This document shows positions 9,139 to 19,189 of a stretch of 64,000 bases of DNA, piece by piece. Made by a program: the position numbers and the translations under genes. This stretch comes from Synanceia verrucosa. Its lineage: Eukaryota; Chordata; Actinopteri; Perciformes; Synanceiidae. Numbering within the stretch: the stretch's first letter is position 1; every line of letters begins with the position of its first letter. Location of the stretch: the NCBI GenBank assembly GCA_029721515.1, contig CM056563.1, positions 16,620,454 to 16,684,453 of the forward strand. Reading direction: 5' to 3'. A model generated the notes under the pieces. That model did no database searches. It was not told where the DNA came from and worked only from the letters and a program-made list of their open reading frames with translations.

Positions 9139-12100
9139 CTGTATTAAGTAAAGTCACGTGTATTGTAAGAAGGAAATGATAATATCATACAACAGGGGCA
9201 TATAATGTAAATAGTCATAAAAGTTCTTACCTCATCCATGTTTCCACTTATAACCATATCTATGGTACAAGCAGCTGAACAATGACCTGTGTGATAAGAG
9301 CACAATGTACTTTAAAACCATTCGATTATTCTTTCTATTAATAATGTCTACTGTAATCTAATCACAAACACTACCTTTCTCAGTAGTTGCAGTCTGTGCA
9401 GGATTGATTTCAGATTCTCCTCCTATTGCTCTGCCGTCATCATTCTTGGAGTGTTCAACAACATTACTTTCATTCACTGGATCACACTGACAAAATAAAC
9501 ATTTTAACATGAGCTAACCAGATTAGCAACAGTGGTAACAACAATGACAAAATAAAAGCACAAGTAAATAATATGCACTAAATGTGCTAAATGCAAGCAG
9601 GTGCATATTGCATACTCTATGTTGTCTGTTACCTCGGTGCCTGTCATCAAGTATAAAGCAGGCAAGGTGGGGAGCTTGGATAACTATAGACCAATTACGC
9701 TAGCCAGTGTTATCCAAGGTGCTGGAAAGAATCTTACTAGACAAACTAAGTTGTTATATTGATAGCCGAGACAACCAGTTTGGCATGAAGGCTAAGCACG
9801 GCACTGATCTATGTATTTATGCCCTCAAGGAGGTGGTTCAAATGTACAGAAGACAGAATTCTTCAATTTTAATTGGTTTTATTGATGCATCAAAGGGGGC
9901 GGCACGGTGGTGTAGTACTCTGGCTTCTTCCCACCATCCAAAAACATGTATGGGGATTAGGTTAATTGGCCAATTTAAATTGATTGTAGGTGTGAATGTG
10001 AGTGTGAGTGGTTGTCTGTCTCCATGTGTCCTGTGATGAACTGGAGACTTGTCCAGGGTGTACCCTGCCTTTCACCCTAAGACAGCTGGGATAGGCTACA
10101 ACCCCCCCACGACCCTATGTGAGGATAAGCAGTAGCTAATGGATGGATAGTTGAATGATCTATCTGACCAACTAAGGGCCAGTAGGACAGGATGCATGGT
10201 TGGCAACATCCTGATAAACCATCTTATGTATGCTGACGATTTAGCCATTTTTTTCCCCAAGTAGTACTGGGTTTCAAGAGATGCTGAATATATGTACTAA
10301 TTATGGTGTCAAATTTGATGTTAAATATAATTGCAAGTAAAGTGTTGTCCTGATCTGCAAAAGTAGGAGATAAGGATAAGGATTTAACTTTTCCATCTTT
10401 AAACGGACACTGTGTCATTTTTTTCTCCCATCTAGTGGTTAAATTTGACTTTGCATACATTGCAACATGGTTGAACTACGGTAAGCTGAATGGGTCAACT
10501 CCCGGGCGGCCACTATCACCGCGGATCCCCAGCCCCCAGCCCAGAGCTCCAGTCATTTTTCCCCGGACCTCCACAGTCCTCCTACGGTCCAGAGGACTTC
10601 CCGGCGTGCCCTGGCATGATGCGCTCCCGGGCGGCCACTTACCACAGATCCCTGGCCCGCAGCTCCGGTCATTTTATGGCCATTTTACACTTTTTTGGCG
10701 ATGAGGATTTGGCGTGGCATAAGTATGGTCTTGTATTATGAGCAAATGCAGGTTTTAGTTTAGTGCCGGATAAGCAAAACCATCGTCTCCACCTTGCTTC
10801 TCTGTGAAAAGTGAATCGCAAAACGCGGAAATGCATTTTGTCCTACTGGTACTAGCAGGTAGTGATTTATGTCCCTCTCGGCAGTTCGTAGTTTTTGATA
10901 GACTGGAAAGACATGGAAGCTTCCGTATGAGCGACCCGCTCTATGTAAAGACAGATAACTGATTCTTCGCCCAGTAGGATAAGTCAGATTGTTGGCATAT
11001 GTTATTTTACACCAACAAGGATCTATTTATGAATGAGTGTCCTGTTAAGTGTGCAGTTGTTGTTTGTGTATGTGTAAGTTATTTATTTATGTTTCCAACC
11101 AGATTCAAAGTATTTTAAGTGCAGACTATCAAGGGAGAAGCCCCAAACTTCAAATGAAGGTTCAGGTGTTACAAAAAATTGATGACGGAGGACAAAACAA
11201 TCTCATCTTTACCGCTTTTTCTGCTGTGCTCCCCTCCAGCTGGTCTACTGCAAAATAATGCAAAGACAAGAAGATTATAGGATCAAATAAAGAATAAACT
11301 CTTTAAACCACTGTGTATATAATGTGTATATTCTGGAAGCAGCTGTACAAGGCTTGATAAGGGCACAATATTAACCTCTTATAATGAGAATCCAGCTGCC
11401 ATGCAAGGTAAGCAAATTATTATTGTTATTTTTTTTGTTCTGACTTTCTTGTTCAACACATCACATGATAAATCAGGCTGGCAGCTGTGAGAGGAAACTC
11501 ACTGTAAATCTGTAAAACTGCATGGAGCTACACATTTGAGTGATAGTTCTTTGTTGGTTCTTCATAACGCCTGACCCCTTTCACATTGTGAAATTTTTAG
11601 TTCTGTCCACATTATTTTTACTAAGAAGTGTGGGAGTAATTGGTGAATACTGACATTCGAGTCTTACCTGTTTGATCTTGTTGACACACTGAGGTATTGA
11701 GCCTTTCTTCTTTGTGGTCCAGGTGTTCTTCCTGCTCTTTACTTTCATTACACTTCAGTCCACTGCAGCGGTGGTGACCATTTTCAGAGACCATGACGTC
11801 TATATTTTCTAGCAAATCAATTATCTCCCTTTCATCCATCATGCTTCTTGAACATGTGTGATATCTTTTTTCATCAAAACTGCTGTTGGCTTTCAGATCT
11901 GTCAGTGCGCTTTCACAATTTTCATCTGACTCGTGAGTCACAACTGTCATTACATAAGGAAGCAATGCTTTTCCAAAAGACTTTTCTATCCACTGCATAC
12001 CTGAACTATAATGGCTGCTATGTGCACCATGCCGTACCAGTAAGAGAAAGGCATGAACTTCCTGATTCAGTGGGAATTTGTCAATATTTTGTAGACCAAG

Positions 12101-13544
12101 CATGTTAATGACAGAGATGTGCCGACCACACAAATCATACAGTTTGGTTGAAAACTGTTCCACATTTGTTTGCTGGTCATGGTCAATTAAGATGTTTTTT
12201 GATCCAATTTCAATAGAATTTGCGTTACCAATTAACACAAGCGTGAGTTCAGGTGTCACTGAAACAAAATAAACAGAGAATAACATCACTATGTTCTTCT
12301 GCAGATCTCACTGAAAGCTCTGTTAATGGATTTAGCTGAAAGTTATTAAAACTATAATGAATCTGATGTAATGAGACTCACCTGCTTTAATATGTGCTGA
12401 AACACTCTCTTGACATCTTGGACTGGTGTCCTCCATTGTGTTTACTGTGATGACTTTTTCAACGTCATTATCTCCTGTTGAGGGCTCAGAACCTTTCATC
12501 ATAGACATCAGAGATTTAAATATGTTTTCGTAATTCTTCAGTGTTTCAAAATCTAAAATATCTGTGACTGTATGATCAGTTCATAATGAAAATATTACCG
12601 TTCCTTTTTGACCCAGATCCTTCTACAAATGTGAGTTCAGACGCTCTTCCTGGTCTTTCATCATTCCTCTCTGAGTGTTGAGCTTTATCAGGTTCGTTCA
12701 CCAGATTGCACTGAGAAAATATGAGATTTTATCCCGCAGTTCTTCAGGTTACACTCACTATCATTACAATATGTTTTCAGATATTGAGATAAGGAGTCTT
12801 TTTTTTACCAGTCGCATTACATTGAAGTCATACAATGTTACACCAATTGAGAAAAAAACATACATTAAAGCAAAGTAAAATTATGCATCAATAAAAAGCA
12901 AGCTGTTGGAAATAAAATTATTTGAATAAGTGCAAATTTGCAGTATCAGCAGCGACCACATAAGCACATGCTTCCACATGTGCATGCATTGTTCTTGAGT
13001 TATGAAACAGGATGGAACTCAGGGGGCAGGGTTAACCCGCTCCAATGAAAGAGGAACTCTCTGCCTTCCGCGATTCATGAGTTTGATCATGGTATATCTA
13101 TGAATCATTTAGAAAATATGCGCCTTTTTGTTACTGCCCACTCTCAGCGCCATGACAGTAAGGTAGGCAACTGTGAGCTACTGCTGGTTGCAGCAGTAAA
13201 AATAAAAACAGGATTGCTTTTTGAGACATTTACAGTTGTGTAATAATGATGATACTAAAAAAGGTAATGACACTTATTTGAAACACTTTAACTTCTACTT
13301 TATTTTTACCTTGGTTTCAGCCGTACTGTCCTCCAACTCCTCCACTGCAGGGTCATGTTGGAATATCAGACAGCAAACAGTTAGCTTAAAACAATGTAAT
13401 TATTTGTTATCTCATGACCCTAGGTTTTTAAATGTAATTTTTAAGCCTTTAAATTACCTTTTTCATTTGTTCCAGTTGGTACAGATTTAACTTCAGACTC
13501 TTTTCCTGTTGCTGTATTGTCAGATTTGTCCACTTCCATCTTAA
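4237..13544 (-). CDS. gvin1: interferon-induced very large GTPase (VLIG/GVIN family), nine coding exons
   Basis: Minus-strand exons in order: 13544-13458, 13344-13310, 12710-12599, 12552-12382, 12258-11668, 11247-11213, 9486-9375, 9286-9231, 9138-4237. Starting at the ATG at 13539, the joined frame is 6096 nt, 2031 aa plus stop, with every junction in phase. The protein has a short acidic N-terminus, an AIG1-like domain, a second short linker, and the long VLIG exon with P-loop GVQSSGKST and DTEG. VLIG proteins are large cytosolic/nuclear GTPases induced by interferons; their biochemical role is poorly known. The first coding exon is the least certain: its acceptor is weak, and another exon (13654-13765) could be upstream. 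The symbol is family level; teleosts carry many paralogues, so orthology is not claimed. Confidence 0.85.
9231..9286 (-). CDS. gvin1: VLIG short linker exon (56 nt)
   Basis: It is bounded on the minus strand by acceptor CACACAG and donor GTAAGAAC. It starts in phase 1 and ends in phase 0, joining exon 9486-9375 to the large exon without a frame break. It encodes a short segment ending in GNMDE with no recognised domain. Confidence 0.75.
9375..11247 (-). CDS. gvin1: VLIG exon pair, copy 2 (35-nt exon 11247-11213 and 112-nt exon 9486-9375)
   Basis: The 35-nt exon lies between TTTTGCAG and GTAAAGATG and encodes (V)DQLEGSTAEKA. The 112-nt exon lies between TTTTGTCAG and GTAGTG and starts CDPVNE. 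The phases (1 to 0, then 0 to 1) supply exactly what is needed between the AIG1-like exon and the 56-nt exon; without the 35-nt exon the frame breaks. The same pair, same lengths and phases and similar words (LE.STAE, C..VNE), occurs at 12599-13344. The intron between the two exons holds a LINE fragment, a SINE and a TTAA-flanked element. Confidence 0.75.
9650..10398 (+). mobile_element. broken non-LTR retrotransposon (LINE) reverse-transcriptase fragment
   Basis: The left part (9660-9897) encodes LDNYRPITLAS, then after a frameshift SKVLERILLDKL, and ends at FIDASK; these are conserved blocks of LINE reverse transcriptases. The right part (10150-10398) encodes LINHLMYADDLAIFF, with the catalytic YADD. 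A SINE and an apparent deletion of roughly 100 codons separate them. The element is dead: frameshift, interruption, no endonuclease. Its clade cannot be settled by eye. It lies antisense in a VLIG intron. Confidence 0.75.
9899..10149 (+). mobile_element. tRNA-derived SINE, copy 2 (internal deletion), inside a LINE
   Basis: It begins GGCGGCACGGTGGTGTAGT and then jumps directly to the CTCTGGCTTCTTCCCACCATCC part of the body, so the B box and about 115 bp are missing. The 3' body and the ATGGATGGAT end match the other copies. It interrupts the reverse-transcriptase frame after FIDASK. Confidence 0.75.
10403..11037 (+). mobile_element. TTAA-flanked non-autonomous DNA element, copy 1 (right end lost)
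   Basis: The left end is TTAA (10399-10402) followed by ACGGACACTGTGTC. The body matches the reverse complement of 18052-18623 until about 11037, where similarity stops about 45 bp short of the terminal repeat seen in the other copy. It appears to have landed in the LINE fragment, whose frame runs up to the TTAA. It has no coding capacity. A segment starting CTCCCGGGCGGCCACT occurs twice in it, at 10499 and 10624, but once in the other copy. TTAA target duplication is typical of piggyBac elements, but the ends here do not start with the usual CCC. Confidence 0.65.
11668..12258 (-). CDS. gvin1: VLIG exon with degenerate AIG1/GIMAP-like domain
   Basis: The 591-nt exon follows acceptor TTTGTTTCAG and ends at GTAAGAC. 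It opens with PELTLVLIGNANSIEIGSKN, which has the fold pattern of an AIG1-type G domain start (hydrophobic strand, LxGN, loop, helix) but lacks the Gly-Lys-Ser/Thr of a working P-loop. Later strands (ISVINMLGL, HAFLLLVRHG, YVMTVVTHES) match the AIG1 order, but the DxxG and (T/N)KxD-type motifs are also missing. It probably cannot bind GTP in the usual way. AIG1-type domains near VLIG domains are, to my knowledge, common in fish gene predictions. Phase links it to both neighbours, so I treat it as part of the VLIG gene. Confidence 0.75.
12382..12552 (-). CDS. gvin1: VLIG exon encoding a helical linker
   Basis: This 171-nt exon, phase 1 to phase 1, is bounded by ATATTTTAG and GTGAGTC on the minus strand. 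It encodes DFETLKNYENIFKSLMSMMK, an amphipathic-looking helix, followed by a Ser/Glu-rich stretch that runs into the AIG1-like domain. No known domain is recognised. Confidence 0.7.
12599..13344 (-). CDS. gvin1: VLIG exon pair, copy 1 (35-nt exon 13344-13310 and 112-nt exon 12710-12599)
   Basis: The 35-nt exon lies between CCCTGCAG and GTAAAAATA and encodes (V)EELEDSTAETK. The 112-nt exon lies between TTTTCTCAG and GTAATATT, starts CNLVNE and ends KRN. Lengths, phases, splice-site context and protein words match the second pair at 9375-11247. The phase then carries into exon 12552-12382. Confidence 0.7.
13458..13544 (-). CDS. gvin1: VLIG first coding exon with likely start codon (ATG at 13539)
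   Basis: This 87-nt exon starts with TTAAG, then ATG with a purine at -3, and ends at donor GTAATTT. The peptide begins MEVDKSDNTATGKESE and ends TNEK plus one base. The tail (ESE...TNEKV) resembles the end of exon 9486-9375 (ESE...TTEKG), so it may derive from the same repeated unit. The acceptor GATGAACAG has a poor pyrimidine tract, so the exon's 5' edge is uncertain. Confidence 0.5.
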
Positions 13545-13653
13545 CTGTTCATCATGCTTTAAAAAGTCATTTGGACAAAAACTGTAACATACTGAAGTGA
13601 GCAAGTTCAAATGTGAACATGAATCGGATAAGAACAATGCTGAATAAACTCAC

Positions 13654-13765
13654 CTTTGTACTGTAATAGTCCTGCCTTATTTGCGTATATATCTGCTTGC
13701 CCACCAAATCTTGCAACAGAGATCACGATATGAGCTGTCGGTCCGCCCTGCACAAATGTGCAGAG
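13654..13765 (-). other. possible 5' exon of the VLIG gene
   Basis: On the minus strand an acceptor (GCTCCCCAG) precedes 112 nt that end CAAAG before donor GTGAGTTT. The stretch is open in the frame that would join exon 13544-13458, but has no ATG and no recognised domain. It has the same length (112 nt) as the two CxxVNE exons, but I see no clear sequence similarity to them. It may be 5' untranslated. Confidence 0.35.
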
Positions 13766-13854
13766 CTGGGGAGCATTTCCTTTCCGTAGATGAAGAAAAA
13801 GAAAAGTGAAACTGTGACAGCTCTGACTCATGATTTTCGTGAAACCTAATCATA

Positions 13855-14040
13855 CAATCAGGCAACATAACCAACCTGGGGTCCCTTGGTATTCTTATCA
13901 GTCTTGTTTCTAGCAGCGGCAGTTTGTGGTTTTCACCATAAAAAAGGGCTAAAAACACACTACCTTCACAGCACCAGCAGACAGATGACAAGTTAGTGAC
14001 TTGCTGGTGGACAGAGTGGAGCATAGCAGTGAAAGAGTCA
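13855..14040. repeat. probable dispersed repeat
   Basis: Wording such as CAGCAGACAGATGACAAGTT followed by GACTTGCTGGTGGACAGAGTGG resembles a repeat I recall as frequent in percomorph genomes. No second copy is in this window, so this rests on memory alone. Confidence 0.3.
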
Positions 14041-14313
14041 GCTGTATGGGGCTGTTATCATAGCAAAAATATTCACAAATGTGTATCTCAATACTTAATA
14101 CTTAATACTCAATACTGTGCAATCAGATTCATAACTGTGTAAAATAAGTTGATTAAGTTTAGATTTGTGAATGTATACAGGAATCTGCAAATGTGCATTG
14201 ACTATGAATTAAGATTTTTAAATTTGAAAGCAAATATGTGTATTGATCTGTAAGTGTAGATAAAACTGTAAATGCATATAAACATGCATAGTCTGTGTCC
14301 TCCTGCCCCCACG

Positions 14314-14460
14314 TTATATAAAGAGAGAGAGGAGACACACACGCACACACACACACACAAACACACACACAGAGCCACTGATTTACCCGAAACCATGTGA
14401 CTTCAAGGAAGGCTGTGTAGAGGTTCATGGCAGGGTGCGGATGTTTCTGGCTTTTCAAAC
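14314..14460 (-). promoter_or_regulatory. likely VLIG promoter with TATA box and duplicated upstream block (copy B)
   Basis: On the minus strand TTTATATAAC (complement at 14312-14321) is a good TATA box, with a CA microsatellite just upstream. The block at 14376-14460, with CATGTGACTTCAAGGAA, matches the one at 630-700. A weaker third match to CATGTGACTTAGAGGAA is at 14539. No canonical ISRE is visible here, unlike copy A. The joining of this start to the coding exons is not resolved. Confidence 0.4.
14334..14371. repeat. (CA)n microsatellite, interrupted
   Basis: A run of CA dinucleotides with single G and AA interruptions, inside the putative VLIG promoter. Confidence 0.9.
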
Positions 14461-14464
14461 AAAT

Positions 14465-15997
14465 GAGTCAAGCAGCTGTACACTCCCTGAACTCATTAGC
14501 TTTAAATCAGAAAAGACAAATAAAAGTAAACATGAACCATGTGACTTAGAGGAACACTACCCAAACACTGAGCGCTGTTAACTGCAAGGCTAGAAAATGC
14601 TATAAATGTTTACTTGTTTACAAAATGAAGGTACCAGGAGATCCACAGGTCCCAGACCGTCTTTCAAGACCTGCAGATCAGTTACAAGCACTGCAGTGCA
14701 CACTATACATGGCCTACTTGTGTCGCTCACCTGTTATGGGTTTATGACTAAATCATTTACAGAGCTGGAGATACACCATCAAGGCCAGTCATGAGCCTAC
14801 ACATTTATGATCAAAGTGTTCTATTTTGCACAGACTTGTGATATTTATGAAAAGTTACTTCCTCTTGGGTACAAATCCCGAGCCCCAGCCTGCATCACTT
14901 CTTCAGCTGTTAAACATGACTTCTCACTTCCTTTTGATAGCATCAATTAAACAACTTATCAGAACAATGAACACTTCAGCATACAACAGCATTAAAAGAG
15001 CTACCTAAAATGACAGAAAGCATCAAAAAAATACTTTGACCATTTGAGTTTAGCACATGGAGGTCCGGTCAAGTGTTATCCCTCAATACTGGGCCAGTTT
15101 CTAGTCAGTTAGATGCAAAAACAACCACTGTCAGAGAATGTAACTTTGCATTGACTCTTCTAGTTTCTGAGTTATCCCTAAGTACTGTTTCAGAAGTTGT
15201 TGTCCCAATTAGTCACTTGGGAAGATAGGGGCCAAATAAATATCATAAAAGTTACCCTTTAACAGCTGTTTGAGTGACTGATTACAACAAAGTTTTTTCA
15301 AAAACAGGAGAAATGTCAAATCAGGCTTTTATTATATCAGCCATGTTATTTTAGATAAAAAATAAAATACAGATAAAAGATAAACGGTCCTATGTTAAAG
15401 GGGCAGTGAGCACATAGGCTTAAGAGGAATTGTCCAACCATCTCCTTCTATCACTTTCTGATTACATTTAATTTATTCACAATGTACAGACGTATTACCA
15501 CGGTGGATTTAAAACAGTTTTTCAGATTTTCAAATCTGAGGTTCAGACCTTTGATCCTCAACACATTTATTTATGTAAAATAAATTTTGAGCATCATGAT
15601 TATGTAAAATATGAAAAATTCATATAGTCTGTTACATAATATGTTATGATATGACTAATGCAGCTGCTCCTCATACTTCAATGAGTAAATCTTAGTTACT
15701 GATAAAACTAAAAGGTAATATTCATAGTTTGTGTTGAAAAGAATCATTTTTGTGGCGTTAAAGCCATTCAGTGACTTGTTGGCAGAAACGTAGTGTAGAG
15801 AGGGAGAAGTCCACAGTCAAGATCAGTATCAAACATCCGTCCTGCAGAATCTGGTAGCAGATTAATGACACACCCATGTGGATGTGATAAGAGGAGAGAT
15901 GTTTCTATGGAGGAACACCAGAACACATCACACACTGTTCATCCTCTCAGTTTGAGATGGAGGTGATGGGTTCTGTGGTTTTATTGGATCAGGAAGT
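14465..15997. other. intergenic, including the CDC42EP1 3' untranslated region
   Basis: No exon is recognisable. The part near 15998 should be the 3' UTR of the minus-strand CDC42EP1 gene. Candidate minus-strand AATAAA signals (TTTATT on the plus strand) occur at 15566-15571, 15472-15477 and 15328-15333; I cannot choose among them. Confidence 0.4.
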
Positions 15998-18900
15998 CTA
16001 GACTTTGATCTCTTCCTCCTCTTCAGAAAAGGCATGTGGTGTTTTGCGGCTTTGGGTGTCGTTGCTCCTTGTCCCCTTTGTGAAGGACCCTCCACCATAA
16101 TGACGGGAAAGCACATCGGCTGCCCTCTGAAACCTTTCTGCCTCTATCACAGGCTCAGCTCTCAGGGTTGGTGTCAGTGACCTGCTCTCCACCTCTTGCT
16201 CTGTCCAGTTCGTGTTACAAGATCGCTCCCTGTTGTTCATGTTCCTGCTAAATGACCCATGACCCATGGAAGGGTTGGGCGAAGTGGCATCAGGGCTCTG
16301 CACAGGCGTCTCTATCAGAGAACCGTCGTCTTCCTCTTCCTCTGTATCCTCTTTCTGGCTGTCACTGGATATCTGAAGGCCTCTGGCATTGTCAATCAAG
16401 CTCAGTACCTCAGTCATAAGGGAAGGGCCGAGGTCAACGGTGAACGAGGTGAGGGAGTCTGAACGTGTCAGTGTGATGCCACTGCTGTCTGGTGGAGACG
16501 CTTTCCTGATGTCTCCATCTTGAAATGTTCTGTCAATGCGAGAGAGGCGTGGCAGGGTGACAAATCCAGACTGCAGACCTGCAAACAGACAGAAGAAAAC
16601 ACACACAAACGTTCAACCAGATTAATCTCGGTGTATGCTACAAAGAATGATCATGGACATAGTTGGATTCTGGAGTGAAGTTGTTGAATTTAAATTGATA
16701 TTCTTTACGACATTTTCAACATGAAGTACTGTAAAATAATTGACACTGTGCTGATTTTGCTTTTTGTTATTTTTTACGAACACAAACTGTTGGAAATCAG
16801 ATAATGAGAATACTACGGGGTCATCGATTTTGTCTTTGATACACAATATAGAATAATTTTAAGTCCTTGAAAACTTGAGAAGATTTTGACCTGCTGTCCT
16901 ACTGAATCCTATTTTTTTAATCATAGACATTGTATGTTGAAGATTATAAAGATTGACTGCAGTGGTTAGTGCTGAGGCCACATGTTCTCCTCCTGGTAGC
17001 CTGGGTTCTCTCTGGGTTCTTCCTCCCACAGTCCAAGGTCAAGAAGTTTAGTTTTGCTCCCTGTGTGTCGGCCTTGTGATGGTCTCCTGATCCGCCCAAG
17101 GTGAAATAATATGAGAGTTTCACCACAGGAGGGCAGTATCTGACAACCCAGTAACCCTCTGCTGAACCGTCCCAGCACTGAAAGAGGCAGAAATGGATAA
17201 GAGCAAGAGGGGGAGGTGCTTTCTCACTTTCCCCATGATCCAGGGATTGAACCACCAACATCCTGGACACATGGTCAAGCCACCACTTCCCAAAAAGCTC
17301 ATATTTGTTGAATCAAGTTGTTCTTTATGCTGAGAGTGTTGCAGGGGTCATTTTCTTTTACAGTGTTATGACTTCAATATTAGGCTTTTTCACAAGAACT
17401 GTGCCTTTTCTCTAAGTGATGCCCAACAGTACACCTGGTTTTGTTATACATTTACTATTGGTGAACTTTATGTTCAAGACTGAAATATGTAAAGCCATAG
17501 AAAACTCATATAACAAACACCTCAGATGGTATGGAGGGATTGATTGAAATAATGACAGGAACAGATGGCAAACTAGAACCCACTGATGACAAAAAGTCTC
17601 ACTGATTCTTTATACCAGCTACACATCACTCACTTTGGGCAAATTCCTGATGAATTGGGTAAGGAGTAGAAACAGAGAGGGGATTTCCAGCCCCAACTGC
17701 TGCCCGATAAGCACTGATTGGTTCGCAGATAGGCAGTGACACATGCACAGAGATGACAGGAAAATGCCCACTAAGTATCTATCTTTGTCCCAAACCAGCT
17801 GTATGTGTGTTTATAGACCTAGTTGTGTACAGGTGTTGCCGAGGTGATTCCAGATGACTCAGAAGAAGTCCGTCTGTTTGCTGGTTGTCCTGGAGGAATG
17901 TGGTAGTGATGTTGAACTAAGGGCAACTTCACTCTGCTGTTTGTGTGTTCACTGACATTTATAGTTCTGTTTGCACCGAGTCAGCTCAGCAGCTTTGTAT
18001 GCTGTCAGGTCTGCAGCTCACAGCAGGGCCATTGATCAGACATTCACTTAAAGGGACACTATGTAATTTTTAAGTATTTTATTATCTCAGATCAACGTCT
18101 TCATTCATAAATAGATCCTCATTGCTGTAAAATAACATATGTCAACAATCTGACTTATCCTCCTGGGTGAAGAATCAGTTATCTGTCTTTACATAGAGCG
18201 GGTCGCTCATATGGAAGCTTCCATGTCTTTCCGGTCTAGAAAAAACTAAGAACTGCCGAGAGGGACGTAAAGCACTACCTGCTAGTACCCATAGGACAAA
18301 ATGCATTTCCGCGTTTTGCGATTCACTTTTCACAGAGAAGCAAGGTGGAGATGCCGGTTTTACTTACCTGATACTAAACTAAAACCTGCACTGCACTTTT
18401 GGTCATAATTCAAGACCATACTTATGCCGCGCCGAATTCTCATCGCCAAAAAAGCGTAAAAGGACCATAAAATAACCGGAGCTCTGGGTCGGGGGCTGGG
18501 GATCTGTGGTGATAGTGGCCGCCCGGGAGTTGACCCATTCCGCTTACCGTAGTTCCAACCATGTTGCAATGCATGCAAAGTCAAATTTAACCACTAGATG
18601 GGAGAAAAAATTACAGTGTCCATTTAATAAACATGACACTTGAGTGTTATAATCCCACGTTGCTTCACTTTTGTGTGACCTTCACTTTTGTCTCAGCTCA
18701 CTTTTAACCTTTATGTACTCAACATTCTGTCTACATTCTGTCTACATCTTGTCTAAAATGACCCGCCTCTACTAAACTTCTAAAATAAAGAAGCTTGATT
18801 AAAATTATAACCCAACATCTTTGTTAATGTCTGTGTTTTCTTAACAGTGGAGAAACACCATATTTTAAATCACTGGACAACATTTGTTTTTATTACGTCA

Positions 18901-19118
18901 CAAAACTGTACTAAATTAAAGAAGAAATTATTATTATCATCATTATTATTATTATTGCTAAAGGTCTTAACATTATTTGGTACTTGAGAATACAAATATC
19001 AATTATAAATCAGACTAATGAACTGATTAATATGTGTTACACAAACTAATGATAAAGTAGCAGAAATGATTATCATTACTCACTGGAAAAAAATAACAGC
19101 AACCTCTCACATCTTCCT

Positions 19119-19189
<71 letters not shown>

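Noticed and set aside
11621..12289. Stand-alone GIMAP-like gene of 222 aa on the minus strand
   Set aside because: The open frame runs through splice sites at both ends (acceptor before 12258, donor after 11668), and its phases fit neighbouring exons of the VLIG gene exactly.
13677..14024. 115-aa minus-strand frame at the VLIG 5' side
   Set aside because: Its upstream part lies in a probable dispersed repeat, and it reads exon 13654-13765 in a frame that does not join the VLIG coding exons.
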